Shown one piece after another: positions 37,930 to 45,748 of a stretch of 45,748 bases of DNA (positions are counted from its first letter, which is position 1; each line of letters opens with the position of its first letter). Source of the DNA: an uncultured Clostridium sp. (GTDB lineage Bacteria > Bacillota > Clostridia > TANB77 > CAG-508); assembly GCA_946578345.1 (NCBI GenBank), contig CAMOBD010000005.1:1-45748 (forward strand), given 5' to 3'. The translations under genes were made by a program, and so were the position numbers. The notes beneath the pieces were generated by a model. That model was not told the DNA's origin. It did not search any database and saw nothing but the letters and a program-made list of their open reading frames with translations.

Positions 37930-40509
37930 ATGAAAGTATTATTTGCCGTTAATAATGAAAGTATTTCTGAATCGATAATAAAGAAATATCAGCAAGAATA
38001 CAAAGAGATTATATCAAGTAAAAATGTATATTACTTTGATGCAATTACAAGAGAACTTCAAAAAGATAAATCATATGACAGAATCGTTATAAGCGAAGAC
38101 GTGGAGCCATTTGCTAATAACAATTATGGTGTTATAGATAAATTTATTTTTGAAAGATTAGATAGCATAAGTGATGAAGCTACATCACCAAATGGACAAG
38201 ATATTCCAATAATTTTAATTTGTGCTGACAGAAGAAATAAGTCAGAAGATATTTTGGTTAAATTATTTGGAATTGGTATTTATAGTGCTTTACTTGGACA
38301 AGATAGAACTATTTCTAAAGTCTGCGAGCTTATAAACAAACCACGTAGCAAAAAAGATGCAAAGATTTATTATAGAATAGATACTGATGATGTAGGATAC
38401 AAGCCTGAAAGTGAAGGCGATGTTAACGAAATTGAAATTCAAAATATATTAAATCACTATAAAAAATTAGGAAGAAATGAAGAGGAATATGTAAGAAGTT
38501 TTGATAATATAGCAGAACAATATACAGATGCACAACTTAGAGTTATATGCAAGTTTTTGCCTTTAAATGTAAAGGCAGTTCTTGAAGCAAATTCTCAAAA
38601 GTACCAAGAATTAATAACATTTGGAACAGTTACACCTAGCATTAGCCAAGGAAAAGGAAAACAAAAATATACACCAAATGAAGATTATGAAGAGGAAAAA
38701 AGAAAAAAAGATAAGAAAAAAGGTAATTCTAATGGTTTAGAACTTTTTGAAAAAAATATTGGAAAATCAGAGTTGACTAAACCAGTTGTAATCCCTTCAG
38801 TAGCTGGAATGGGTAAACAAAATGTAAGCAACACGCCTACAAGCATGAATCTTAGTGGAACAGGAAATATAAATAATGTTGCTAATAACATGATGCAAAA
38901 TGGAATGCAAAGTTCTCCAAGAATGTCACAACCTACACAACAGCAACCGGTTCAACAAGCAAGACAAATGATGTCACAACAAACCGTGCCATCAATGCAA
39001 TCAAGTCAAGATTTAAATCAAGCAGAAATAGATAATATTTTACAATCTGTGGAAACAGACATAGCAAGCAAGCCAGAAACTGTGGAAGAAGCACCTAAAA
39101 AAAGGAGAGGAAGACCTAGAAAGGTTGATACGACTGCAGAAGTTTCTCAAGGAAATGTTGCTGGAGAAACAACAGAAGCTCCAAAGAAGAAAAGAGGTAG
39201 ACCTAGAAAAGTTCAGCCAGAAGAGCAAGTTATGCCACAGCAAGAAGAGGCAGTTGATTTATTTGGATTAGGCAATGAACCAGAAGAACCAGCAAGTACA
39301 GGAAGTTTAGTATTACCAGGGCTTGAAGATGATGAACAAGACAATACACAAGATTTATATAGTTCTTCAAATATGAATAGTACATCACAACAAGAAGAAT
39401 CGGTAGATTTGTTTAGCTTAGGCAATGACAATGAAGATAACTTCTCACAAAATAGTTACAGTCATAACACAAATAATGGATATAATATGAATAACAGCCA
39501 AGGATCTTACAACAATCCGATGAATAATGACATGTATAATAACCCAGGCACTATGAACAATATGTATGCACCAAACAACAATACAGACATAGAAATTCCA
39601 AATCCATATGGACAAAATAACGATGCTAATTTAAGAAATTTACTAAGTATGTCAAACAAATTAGTTGCATTTGTAGGAACATCAAAGAACGGAACATCTT
39701 TCTTAGTAAATAGTATGGCTGAAATATTATCAAGAAGAGGAATAAAAACAGCAATACTTGATTTGACACAAAATAAAAATGCATATTATATATATACTCA
39801 AAATGATGAGGAGTTAAGAAAAACAGCATTTTCTTGTATAGAGAACTTGCAAAGTGGAGTAGCAAAAGGAATTGAAGTAAATAAGAATTTGTCAGTATAC
39901 ACAACATTACCAGATAGAAATACAGATTTTAATGATTATAACAGTATACTAACTACTTTGATGCAAAACTATTCATTAGTAATAATGGATTGTGATTATG
40001 AAACAAATTACGCATATTTTAATATGGCACAAGAAATTTATTTAGTACAGAGTTATGATATTTTAACAATACAACCATTAACAGCCTTTTTAAGAAATCT
40101 TAAATCTAGAAACATACTAGATCCAAACAAATTGAGAATAGTACTTAACAAGGTATTAAGAGTAAGAAGTATTTCAGAAAGAGTAATAATAGGAGGAATG
40201 TCATCATATAATGACCCTTCAATGTCATATATGACAGAGCTTTTTGACAAAGATAGAGTTCAATATTGTGTGATACCATTTGACCAAGAAGCATATTCTA
40301 AATACTTAGATGGATTGGTAAATTGTGAAATATCTACGAAAGGATATCCTAAAAACTTTGTTGCTAGTCTAGATAAATTAGCAAACATGATGTATCCTTT
40401 ACTAAATAATGATAAACCAGCAAATAAATTTAACACATATAACCAAAATACAAGCAATTTTTCAAGTGATATGAATGCAACACTAAATAAAATGAAAAAC
40501 AGATATTAA
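37930..40509 (+). CDS. TadZ/CpaE-like MinD-superfamily protein with AT-hook linker
   Basis: 859 aa. The N-terminal region (1-140) reads like a receiver-type alpha/beta domain (MKVLFAVNNESISESIIKKY, IPIILICADRRN). A helical part (170-225) follows. Then comes a long Gln/Asn/Met-rich linker (230-570) bearing two AT-hooks, KKRRGRPRKV (near 393) and KKKRGRPRKV (near 422), and a repeated VDLFGLGN/VDLFSLGN motif. The C-terminal MinD-like domain (575-830) has VAFVGTSKNGTSFLVNSMAE at the P-loop position, lacking the usual GK[ST]; KTAILDLTQN follows at the switch position. This suggests a pseudo-ATPase scaffold. Bacterial AT-hooks imply contact with AT-rich DNA (inference). Confidence 0.75.
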   Translation: MKVLFAVNNESISESIIKKYQQEYKEIISSKNVYYFDAITRELQKDKSYDRIVISEDVEPFANNNYGVIDKFIFERLDSISDEATSPNGQDIPIILICADRRNKSEDILVKLFGIGIYSALLGQDRTISKVCELINKPRSKKDAKIYYRIDTDDVGYKPESEGDVNEIEIQNILNHYKKLGRNEEEYVRSFDNIAEQYTDAQLRVICKFLPLNVKAVLEANSQKYQELITFGTVTPSISQGKGKQKYTPNEDYEEEKRKKDKKKGNSNGLELFEKNIGKSELTKPVVIPSVAGMGKQNVSNTPTSMNLSGTGNINNVANNMMQNGMQSSPRMSQPTQQQPVQQARQMMSQQTVPSMQSSQDLNQAEIDNILQSVETDIASKPETVEEAPKKRRGRPRKVDTTAEVSQGNVAGETTEAPKKKRGRPRKVQPEEQVMPQQEEAVDLFGLGNEPEEPASTGSLVLPGLEDDEQDNTQDLYSSSNMNSTSQQEESVDLFSLGNDNEDNFSQNSYSHNTNNGYNMNNSQGSYNNPMNNDMYNNPGTMNNMYAPNNNTDIEIPNPYGQNNDANLRNLLSMSNKLVAFVGTSKNGTSFLVNSMAEILSRRGIKTAILDLTQNKNAYYIYTQNDEELRKTAFSCIENLQSGVAKGIEVNKNLSVYTTLPDRNTDFNDYNSILTTLMQNYSLVIMDCDYETNYAYFNMAQEIYLVQSYDILTIQPLTAFLRNLKSRNILDPNKLRIVLNKVLRVRSISERVIIGGMSSYNDPSMSYMTELFDKDRVQYCVIPFDQEAYSKYLDGLVNCEISTKGYPKNFVASLDKLANMMYPLLNNDKPANKFNTYNQNTSNFSSDMNATLNKMKNRY

Positions 40510-40536
40510 AAAAGAGAATAGAAGAGGTGATATCTT

Positions 40537-41640
40537 TTGATAATAGGAGTAATACTTATATTAGTACTAATCATAATATTACTAATGGTATACAATATGT
40601 CTATCCATAAAAAAATAGAAAATTTTAATAACTTAAATCAAAAAGTAACAAACTTAAATATATTGCAAGATTTTATGGATACTATTAGCAAATCAGCTTC
40701 AGTAGAAGAAAAAATCGAACAAATAAATAACATTATTATTGAAAGATATCAGATAAAATATTCTACAATAGTTGTATATGATGGTACTAAATATATTGTA
40801 AAAGCATCAAATGTTGACCAAAAACATTGGGACGCACTTAGCAATTTACAATCAGAAGAAATTTTTAAAGAAAGTATTCAAACTTCAGTACCTAAATATG
40901 TTACAGTTGAAGGAGAAAACGAAAGACTACCATATCAAAAAATGGAATTTGCTAGAGCAAAATGTGCAATGTTCTTTCCTTTATATATAGACAATGTTTA
41001 TATAGGGTATTGGCTACTAGAAGGAAACAGACCACATGAGTTTGACAGTGTAGATACTACAATTTTGGAAGTTATTAGAAATAATATTGTAGCAATTCTA
41101 AAAACAGTAGAAAATCAAAAAATTATCGAAAGCATTGTTAGAGATGATAAATATAGTGCTTTAAAAACAGCAGAATATTTATATTCAGAAGGAAGAAAGA
41201 CAATTGACAAGTATACAACTTCAGCAGTTTGTATGTTTAGAATTACAAATTTGGAAAAAATAAATGAAGAAATAAGCAGAAAAACTGGAGATGCAATTAT
41301 TACAAAAGTATCAGAAGTAGTAAGGTCAAATTTGGCACCAGAGTACTTATTTGTAAGATATATGGGACCAAAGTTTGCTATAGTTTTCTCAGGAATAGAA
41401 AAGCAAGCAGTATTAGGATTTATGGAGGAAATAAAGAAGCAGGTTGAGGAGATAGAAATAGAGCCAGTAGATGTTGAATTTGATTACGAAGAAGGCGAAG
41501 AAGAAATTATTGCTAGACCAAAGATAAATGTCATTATATCTACATACTACAAAGGAACAGCGCTAGAAGGAGTATTAAAAAGACTTGAAGAGTATTTAGA
41601 TAATGCAGATAAAAAACAAAATGAAATTGTTGAATTGTGA
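40537..41640 (+). CDS. Membrane GAF protein with degenerate GGDEF domain
   Basis: 367 aa. One N-terminal transmembrane helix (about 2-20) and a short coiled coil precede a GAF domain (about 40-185: LNILQDFMDTISK, VVYDGTKYIV, AMFFPLYIDNVYIGYWLLE). A GGDEF-fold domain follows (about 215-355). Its active-site loop reads YMGPKFAIVFSG where a cyclase has GG[D/E]EF, so diguanylate synthesis is unlikely; it may bind nucleotide or protein. The start is TTG 40537, with AGAGGTGA upstream. It lies 27 nt after the TadZ-like gene, so a shared operon is likely. A GGGGACGG repeat overlaps the stop. Confidence 0.8.
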   Translation: MIIGVILILVLIIILLMVYNMSIHKKIENFNNLNQKVTNLNILQDFMDTISKSASVEEKIEQINNIIIERYQIKYSTIVVYDGTKYIVKASNVDQKHWDALSNLQSEEIFKESIQTSVPKYVTVEGENERLPYQKMEFARAKCAMFFPLYIDNVYIGYWLLEGNRPHEFDSVDTTILEVIRNNIVAILKTVENQKIIESIVRDDKYSALKTAEYLYSEGRKTIDKYTTSAVCMFRITNLEKINEEISRKTGDAIITKVSEVVRSNLAPEYLFVRYMGPKFAIVFSGIEKQAVLGFMEEIKKQVEEIEIEPVDVEFDYEEGEEEIIARPKINVIISTYYKGTALEGVLKRLEEYLDNADKKQNEIVEL

Positions 41641-41694
41641 AACAAAGGGGACGGAGCATTTGTTTCAAAAATGAAACAAGAGGGACACACCTAT
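41639..41694 (+). repeat. GGGGACGG gene-end repeat after the GAF/GGDEF gene
   Basis: GAAACAAAGGGGACGGAGCA, TTTGTTTCAAAAATGAAACA, AGAGGGACACACCT. The first GA completes the stop codon, exactly as in the copy at 14857. Nearly identical to that copy over about 50 bp. Confidence 0.78.
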
Positions 41695-41798
41695 GGATAT
41701 GTACTTAAGAAGAAAGACGGAGAGTTTGATTAGAAAATTAAGGGTGGCTAAAATATAATAAAATAGATAAATATTAAAAAGCGGATTGGAGGAATAGT

Positions 41799-42056
41799 AT
41801 GTCAGTTATGGATGAAACAGTAAGTTTTAAAGTAGAAAGAGACAAAAACATTAAGGCTAGAGAAATTTTGAAAGAAGTATATAATGCTTTACAAGAAAAA
41901 GGGTATAACCCAATAAATCAAATAGTAGGATATATTTTATCAGGGGATCCTACTTATATAACAAGCCATAATAATGCGAGAAACTTGATAAGACAAATTG
42001 AAAGGGACGAGCTTTTAGAAAAAATGGTTAAGAATTATATAGGATTAGATGATTAG
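41799..42056 (+). CDS. ireB: IreB family regulatory protein (UPF0297/DUF965)
   Basis: 85 aa. Conserved [44 protein letters not shown] and the C-terminal [12 protein letters not shown]. In enterococci IreB is a substrate of the Ser/Thr kinase IreK and affects cephalosporin tolerance; that role is transferred by family. TTGGAGG precedes the ATG. The ireB-ruvX-DUF1292 order is standard in Bacillota. Confidence 0.95.
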   Translation: MSVMDETVSFKVERDKNIKAREILKEVYNALQEKGYNPINQIVGYILSGDPTYITSHNNARNLIRQIERDELLEKMVKNYIGLDD

Positions 42057-42057
42057 T

Positions 42058-42489
42058 ATGCGAAAATTAGGGATAGATTATGGAGACGCTAGAGTAGGTG
42101 TAGCTATTACAGATGAACTTGGAATTACTGTTCAAGGACTAGAGACCATACATCATAAAGGTAATGATAAAATAGTATTAAAAAGATTGGAAGAAATTTG
42201 CAATCAATATGAAATTGATACTATAGTAATAGGACTTCCTATAAATATGAATGGAACAAGCTCTGAAAGAGTAGAAGTCACTGAAAAGTTTATTCATAAG
42301 CTTAAATGTAAATTTAACAAAATAAAAATTGAAAAAGTAGACGAAAGGCTTACTACAGTAGCAGCTCATAGAACAATGAACTACTTGAATATAGATAAAC
42401 ATGAAAAGAAAAATATTGTAGATACAATATCTGCAGTATATATATTAGAAACGTATATGAACAAACTAAAAAACAGCAAGGATGACTAA
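42058..42489 (+). CDS. ruvX: RuvX/YqgF putative pre-16S rRNA nuclease
   Basis: 143 aa, RNase H-like fold. Motifs: LGIDYGDARVGVAITDELG (catalytic Asp), VIGLPINMNGT, and VDERLTTVAAHRTM with the second acidic residue. The family processes the 16S rRNA 5' end in E. coli and was earlier called a Holliday resolvase. The start ATG 42058 lies one base after the ireB stop; ATG 42049 within ireB is an alternative. Confidence 0.93.
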   Translation: MRKLGIDYGDARVGVAITDELGITVQGLETIHHKGNDKIVLKRLEEICNQYEIDTIVIGLPINMNGTSSERVEVTEKFIHKLKCKFNKIKIEKVDERLTTVAAHRTMNYLNIDKHEKKNIVDTISAVYILETYMNKLKNSKDD

Positions 42490-42535
42490 AATATGAAAAA
42501 AATGTGTATAATAAGAATAGATTTATAATTCAGAC

Positions 42536-42606
42536 ATAAAGTTCGTTCTAGCTACTGCTACGCATACATGCAATATAATAAAAATATGTGTATCATGTGG
42601 AACCAT
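42536..42606 (-). repeat. Possible degenerate copy of element A
   Basis: On the minus strand: GTTCC, ACAT, GATACACATAT ... ATGTATGCGTAGCAGTAG, CTAGAAC, GAACTTTAT. It keeps the order GTTCC-ACxT-stem ... AGCA-GAAC-(C)G(G/A)ACTTT seen in element A but pairs poorly. A GTTAC lies upstream at about 42616. It sits in the gap before the DUF1292 gene; no other gene in 42490-42689. Confidence 0.4.
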
Positions 42607-42689
42607 GAGGTTGTAACAATAATAAAGATTTTAAAATTGTAGAAATACAAAAATAAATAAAATTATAAATTTGAAAGGAGAATTAAAAA

Positions 42690-43010
42690 ATGAATGATGA
42701 TGTAAACAATGTTCCAAACGGACAAGAAGGAGAGGAACTAGATAATATAATCGTGCTTAACGATGAAAATGGAGAAGAAATCGAATTTGAATTCTTAGAC
42801 CTTATAGAGTATGAAGGAGAAGAATATGTGGTATTATTACCAAATGATGAAGATGAGGATGCAGGAGAAGTAGTAATACTTAAATTAGAAGACACAGATT
42901 CAGAAGACGAGGAATCTTATGTAAGTGTTGACGATGAGGATGTATTAAAAGCTGTATTTGAAATCTTTAAAGAGAAGTTTAAAGATGAGTTTAATTTCAT
43001 CGATGAGTAA
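42690..43010 (+). CDS. DUF1292 acidic protein (YrzB-like)
   Basis: 106 aa, very acidic. The DUF1292 core is IIVLNDENGEEIEFEFLDLIEYEGEEYVVLLP (given as one motif area, residues about 20-51), then VVILKLE, then VDDEDVLKAVFEIFKEKF. Function unknown; it commonly follows ruvX in Bacillota, as here. GAAAGGAG precedes the ATG. A weak hairpin terminator follows. Confidence 0.92.
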   Translation: MNDDVNNVPNGQEGEELDNIIVLNDENGEEIEFEFLDLIEYEGEEYVVLLPNDEDEDAGEVVILKLEDTDSEDEESYVSVDDEDVLKAVFEIFKEKFKDEFNFIDE

Positions 43011-43022
43011 TTGAAAAATACA

Positions 43023-43052
43023 AGGAGGCTTTCAAAAGAGAGTCTCTTTTTT
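43023..43052 (+). terminator. Intrinsic terminator of the ireB-ruvX-DUF1292 group
   Basis: AGGCTTTC, AAAA loop, GAGAGTCT (two G-T pairs), then CTTTTTTC. Confidence 0.7.
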
Positions 43053-43132
43053 CATAAAATTTCGTCAAAATAATGCAAAAAATATAATAATATGTTACAA
43101 TAGAGATAGTTATAATAAAAGGAGGAACACAT

Positions 43133-43606
43133 ATGAAAAATTTTTCTAGTTGGTTAATTGCAATTTTTGCATTTATGTTTTGGGCTTTTAGACTAGTAGG
43201 AACAGTACTTGCTTCTATAGGAATGGAGTTTATGTTTGTACCATCAAATATGGCAATGGAGATTGCATTACTATTTATAACATTTATTTGTATATGTTTT
43301 ATGGTAAAAAGAAAATTGTTAGCTGCATTAATATACTTGATTTGCCATTTTGCATATTATGGACCAACATTTATAAATCATTTTATGGGAATAGTAGATA
43401 AAACATTAGATATGGATTTATACATGACTACATTATTTGAATTTTTTGCACTAGTATTATCTATAGCTGCTGTATTTGATGTTCTATTAGATAAAAATAG
43501 AAAGGCACATCCAACAGATAAGAAAACTGATTGGTTTTATACAAATAAGGATTATGACAGAAAATTAGATGAGAGAGCTGATAAAAATAATTATAGGACT
43601 ATGTAA
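43133..43606 (+). CDS. Small integral membrane protein, function unknown
   Basis: 157 aa with four predicted transmembrane helices (about 6-30, 40-60, 63-82, 98-122) and a cytosolic tail rich in Lys/Asp (KKTDWFYTNKDYDRKLDERAD). The tail motif looks conserved in style but I do not recognise a family. AAAGGAGG precedes the ATG. It stands alone between the DUF1292 gene and rbgA. No catalytic residues are evident. Confidence 0.75.
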   Translation: MKNFSSWLIAIFAFMFWAFRLVGTVLASIGMEFMFVPSNMAMEIALLFITFICICFMVKRKLLAALIYLICHFAYYGPTFINHFMGIVDKTLDMDLYMTTLFEFFALVLSIAAVFDVLLDKNRKAHPTDKKTDWFYTNKDYDRKLDERADKNNYRTM

Positions 43607-43616
43607 GGATATATAT

Positions 43617-43650
43617 ATTAAATTTGGTCGGCACTGCCGGCTTAAATTTA
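43617..43650. terminator. Hairpin after the membrane-protein gene
   Basis: TAAATTTGGTCGGC, ACT, GCCGGCTTAAATTTA: outer TAAATTT/AAATTTA and inner CGGC/GCCG stems with a small internal loop. No long T-run, so terminator function is uncertain. Confidence 0.5.
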
Positions 43651-43712
43651 GTTAGAGAAGAATAATATTTGATGCATTAATGGAAGAAATAGACAAGTAG
43701 GGAAGTGAAATA

Positions 43713-44615
43713 ATGAAAGATGAAAATTTAAGAAAGACCAATATCAACTGGTATCCAGGTCACATGGCTAAGACCAGGAGACAAATTATAGAAGATTTAA
43801 AGCTAATAGATATAGTAGTTGAAATGCTTGATGCCAGAATTCCAATGTCTAGTAGAAATCCTGATATGGAAGAAATAATAAAAAATAAGAATAGAATGGT
43901 TATTCTAAATAAATATGACTTGGCTGGTGACACAGAAAACAAAAAATGGATTAAATATTTTGCAGAACAGGGAGTACCAGCTGTGTTGGTTAACTCTAAT
44001 ACAGGAGAGGGAATAAATCAAGCGATAAAAACAATTGAAGAATTATATAAAGAAAAGCAGGCGAAATATGAAGACAAAGGAAGAGTAGGAAAATCAATTA
44101 GAGTGATGATTTTAGGAATACCAAATGTAGGAAAATCTTCTTTTATAAATCGTATTTCAAAAAGAAATGTAGCAACAGTAGGAAATAAACCAGGTGTTAC
44201 AAGACAAAAACAATGGATACGAATAAAAAGCAATATAGAACTTTTGGATACGCCAGGAGTATTATGGCCAAAATTCGAAAGTGAAGAAGTGGCTTTAAAT
44301 TTAGCATATACAGGAACAATAAAAGATGATATATTAGAAACTTTAGAAATAGGGTTTAGTCTGTTAAAAGTACTTGTAGAAAAGCATCTGGAAAAACTAA
44401 AAGAAAGATATAAACTAGACACCGATACTATTGAAGATATTTTGAAACAAGATATTGAAGAAAATGAAAAAATACTTGAAATTATGCACATGATAGGAAA
44501 GAAAAGAGGAGCTATTATTTCAGGTGGAAATATAGATGAAGAAAAAGTAGCTAAAATAATATTAGAAGATTTTAGGAGTGGAAAGATAGGAAGGATTACA
44601 TTAGAACAAGTATAG
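43713..44615 (+). CDS. rbgA: Ribosome biogenesis GTPase RbgA (YlqF)
   Basis: 300 aa circularly permuted GTPase needed for late 50S assembly. NINWYPGHMAKTRRQI at the N-terminus is diagnostic. Motif order is G4 (NKYD, about 66) before G1 (GIPNVGKSSFINR, about 134-146), G2 (GVTR) and G3 (DTPG, about 178-182), then the C-terminal ANTAR-like RNA-binding helices. AGGGAAGTG precedes the ATG. Its stop lies at the left tip of the long palindrome 44614-44864. Confidence 0.96.
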   Translation: MKDENLRKTNINWYPGHMAKTRRQIIEDLKLIDIVVEMLDARIPMSSRNPDMEEIIKNKNRMVILNKYDLAGDTENKKWIKYFAEQGVPAVLVNSNTGEGINQAIKTIEELYKEKQAKYEDKGRVGKSIRVMILGIPNVGKSSFINRISKRNVATVGNKPGVTRQKQWIRIKSNIELLDTPGVLWPKFESEEVALNLAYTGTIKDDILETLEIGFSLLKVLVEKHLEKLKERYKLDTDTIEDILKQDIEENEKILEIMHMIGKKRGAIISGGNIDEEKVAKIILEDFRSGKIGRITLEQV

Positions 44616-44864
44616 CAAAAGGGGACGGGCTTGTTTTGAGCATTCTTTATTATAGTTATACAGTAAATTTATATATTTTTAATTTTGGGTTTCCGGCCCC
44701 CAACTACGTACAAACTGTAAAAACTTCACGTACGTTCAGTTTACAGTTTGTAAACTTGTCGGTCCCCACCTTAAGCACTCCAACCCAAAATGAAAAATAT
44801 ATAAATTTACTACTTATAATTTAAAGTAGAGAATTTGAGCAAAATAAGCCCGTCCCCTTTTGCT
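44614..44864. repeat. Long four-stem palindrome D (251 bp) between rbgA and mrnC
   Basis: Four nested perfect stems: AGCAAAAGGGGACGGGCTT/AAGCCCGTCCCCTTTTGCT (44614-44632, 44846-44864); AGTAAATTTATATATTTTT/AAAAATATATAAATTTACT (44662-44680, 44793-44811); ATTTTGGGTT/AACCCAAAAT (44682-44691, 44782-44791); ACAAACTGTAAA/TTTACAGTTTGT (44710-44721, 44740-44751). They are separated by asymmetric loops containing CGGCCCCCAACTACGT and GTCGGTCCCC. The outer arm is the GGGGACGGGCTTGT repeat. There is no real ORF. It begins inside the rbgA stop and ends 22 bp before mrnC. Confidence 0.82.
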
Positions 44865-44885
44865 AAAGTGATGGAAGGAGTAGGA

Positions 44886-45281
44886 ATGATAGAATTTATA
44901 GAAAGACTAAGAAATGAAACAGACGTAAATACAATGTCTCCTTTAACATGGGCATATGTGGGAGACGCTGTATATGAATTATTTGTTAGAGTGAATTTGG
45001 TAAATAATGCAAATATGAAACCACACAAGTTACATATAGAATCAATAAAATATGTAAAAGCAGGTGCTCAAGCTGAAATATTAAAAAAGATAGAAGATAA
45101 GCTAACAGATAAAGAAAAAGAAGTTGTAAAAAGAGGTAGAAATGCAGAAAATCATCATCTGCCTAAAAATGCAACTGTGCAAGAATATATGTATTCAACA
45201 GGATTTGAAGCTTTGATAGGATATTTGTACTTGACAAAGCAAGACGAGAGGCTAAAAGAAATTCTTAATGAGTGTATGTAA
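44886..45281 (+). CDS. mrnC: Mini-ribonuclease III (MrnC)
   Basis: 131 aa RNase III catalytic domain without the dsRNA-binding domain; in B. subtilis it matures 23S rRNA. Motifs: SPLTWAYVGDAVYELFVR with the catalytic Asp, PHKLHIESIKYVKAGAQ, and NATVQEYMYSTGFEALIGYLYL with the second acidic site. The start is ATG 44886, with AAGGAG upstream; the frame extends back to 44835 but those codons read the palindrome D arm. Confidence 0.93.
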   Translation: MIEFIERLRNETDVNTMSPLTWAYVGDAVYELFVRVNLVNNANMKPHKLHIESIKYVKAGAQAEILKKIEDKLTDKEKEVVKRGRNAENHHLPKNATVQEYMYSTGFEALIGYLYLTKQDERLKEILNECM

Positions 45282-45346
45282 GATTGAGATATTTGCAAGA
45301 GCAATTTTAAGTAATAGAAATGATAAAAAATAATTTGATAAGAAAA

Positions 45347-45382
45347 ATAGTAGTAAGGATTTATAAAAATCCTTACTACTAG
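45347..45382. terminator. Bidirectional intrinsic terminator
   Basis: TAGTAGTAAGGATTT and AAATCCTTACTACTA pair around a short AT loop, between mrnC and the convergent tRNA genes. Confidence 0.8.
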
Positions 45383-45395
45383 TGTGTGTGCATGC

Positions 45396-45470
45396 TGGTG
45401 ACCCCTACGGGAATCGAACCCATGATTCAGCCTTGAGAGGGCTGCGTCTTAACCGCTTGACCAAGGGGCC
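45396..45470 (-). tRNA. tRNA-Glu(CTC)
   Basis: Minus strand: GGCCCCT acceptor, D-arm GGTCAAGCGGTTAAGACGC, anticodon arm CAGCC-CTCTCAA-GGCTG (anticodon CTC), T-arm with GGTTCGATTCC, AGGGGTC, A, CCA encoded. Confidence 0.92.
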
Positions 45471-45538
45471 ATAATTTATTTTTATTGCGTAAATATATTG
45501 TATTTGATATTCTATATAAAATTCCGCAAAAATAAATA

Positions 45539-45612
<74 letters not shown>

Positions 45613-45748
45613 ATTTCTTTATTTGCGGAACAATTAATATTATAAACATTTTGAGAGCTCTTGTCAATACTTTTTCAAAAAAATTTATAAAAAATATGAT
45701 TAATTTATGATAATGTCTTAAGTAATAACTTTTGAAAATGTCCCAAAA

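Noticed and set aside
44636..44824. ORF inside palindrome D
   Set aside because: Lies wholly in the structured repeat, has no ribosome binding site and no family resemblance.

Overview
This is an AT-rich chromosomal segment from a low-GC Gram-positive anaerobe. Clostridia (Bacillota) is the best fit, probably an uncultured gut lineage. I base this on gene content (ireB-ruvX-DUF1292 order, rbgA, mini-RNase III, Mn-dependent pyrophosphatase, LPxTG/sortase, cohesin and dockerin modules), strong AGGAGG ribosome binding sites, TTGACA/TATAAT promoters with 17-bp spacers, and A/T-ending codons. The species cannot be named from the sequence alone.

Layout. 1-5660: dnaE, two small orphan genes with consensus promoters, and a DEDDh exonuclease. 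5684-9060: a leftward block with a Cys-rich repeat protein, an orphan VirB4/HerA-like ATPase and an AraC regulator, separated by unusual long structured repeats. 10177-16635: a surface-protein cluster containing an LPxTG cohesin protein, a sortase, a dockerin-tagged peptidoglycan hydrolase and a membrane-anchored cohesin protein. 16790-18314: small genes and ppaC.

18492-29725 is an integrated mobilizable element of about 11.2 kb. Its tyrosine integrase used the anticodon loop of a tRNA-Leu(CAA) gene. The host tRNA is now split into a 5' half at 18463-18504 and a 3' half at 29713-29766, with a 13-bp core at both junctions, and the element carries its own intact tRNA-Leu(CAA). Its cargo is one co-directional run: a zinc-ribbon protein, a cytosine-5 methyltransferase, a probable restriction endonuclease, and a CBASS system (membrane effector, CD-NTase, frameshifted E2-like protein). 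Mobilization genes (relaxase, mobC, tnpV and small genes) face the other way. To the right lie decayed genes (frameshifted GNAT, internally deleted class-I glutamine amidotransferase).

31109-45612 returns to core genome: purB (compositionally distinct), a radical-SAM/DUF4130 DNA-metabolism pair, a Ca2+/Na+ exchanger, metA, a three-gene operon (pilin-like small protein, TadZ/CpaE-like protein with AT-hooks, GAF plus degenerate GGDEF), ireB-ruvX-DUF1292, rbgA, mini-RNase III and two tRNAs.

The most unusual material is non-coding. (1) A leader of about 140 bp is duplicated before two unrelated leftward genes and can form two mutually exclusive helices, one of which buries the Shine-Dalgarno sequence. 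(2) A nested hairpin element (6573-6740, 11345-11584, perhaps 42536-42606) keeps its internal loops while its stems covary. (3) Another long multi-stem palindrome lies at 44614-44864. (4) GGGGACGG-type repeats sit directly at gene ends.
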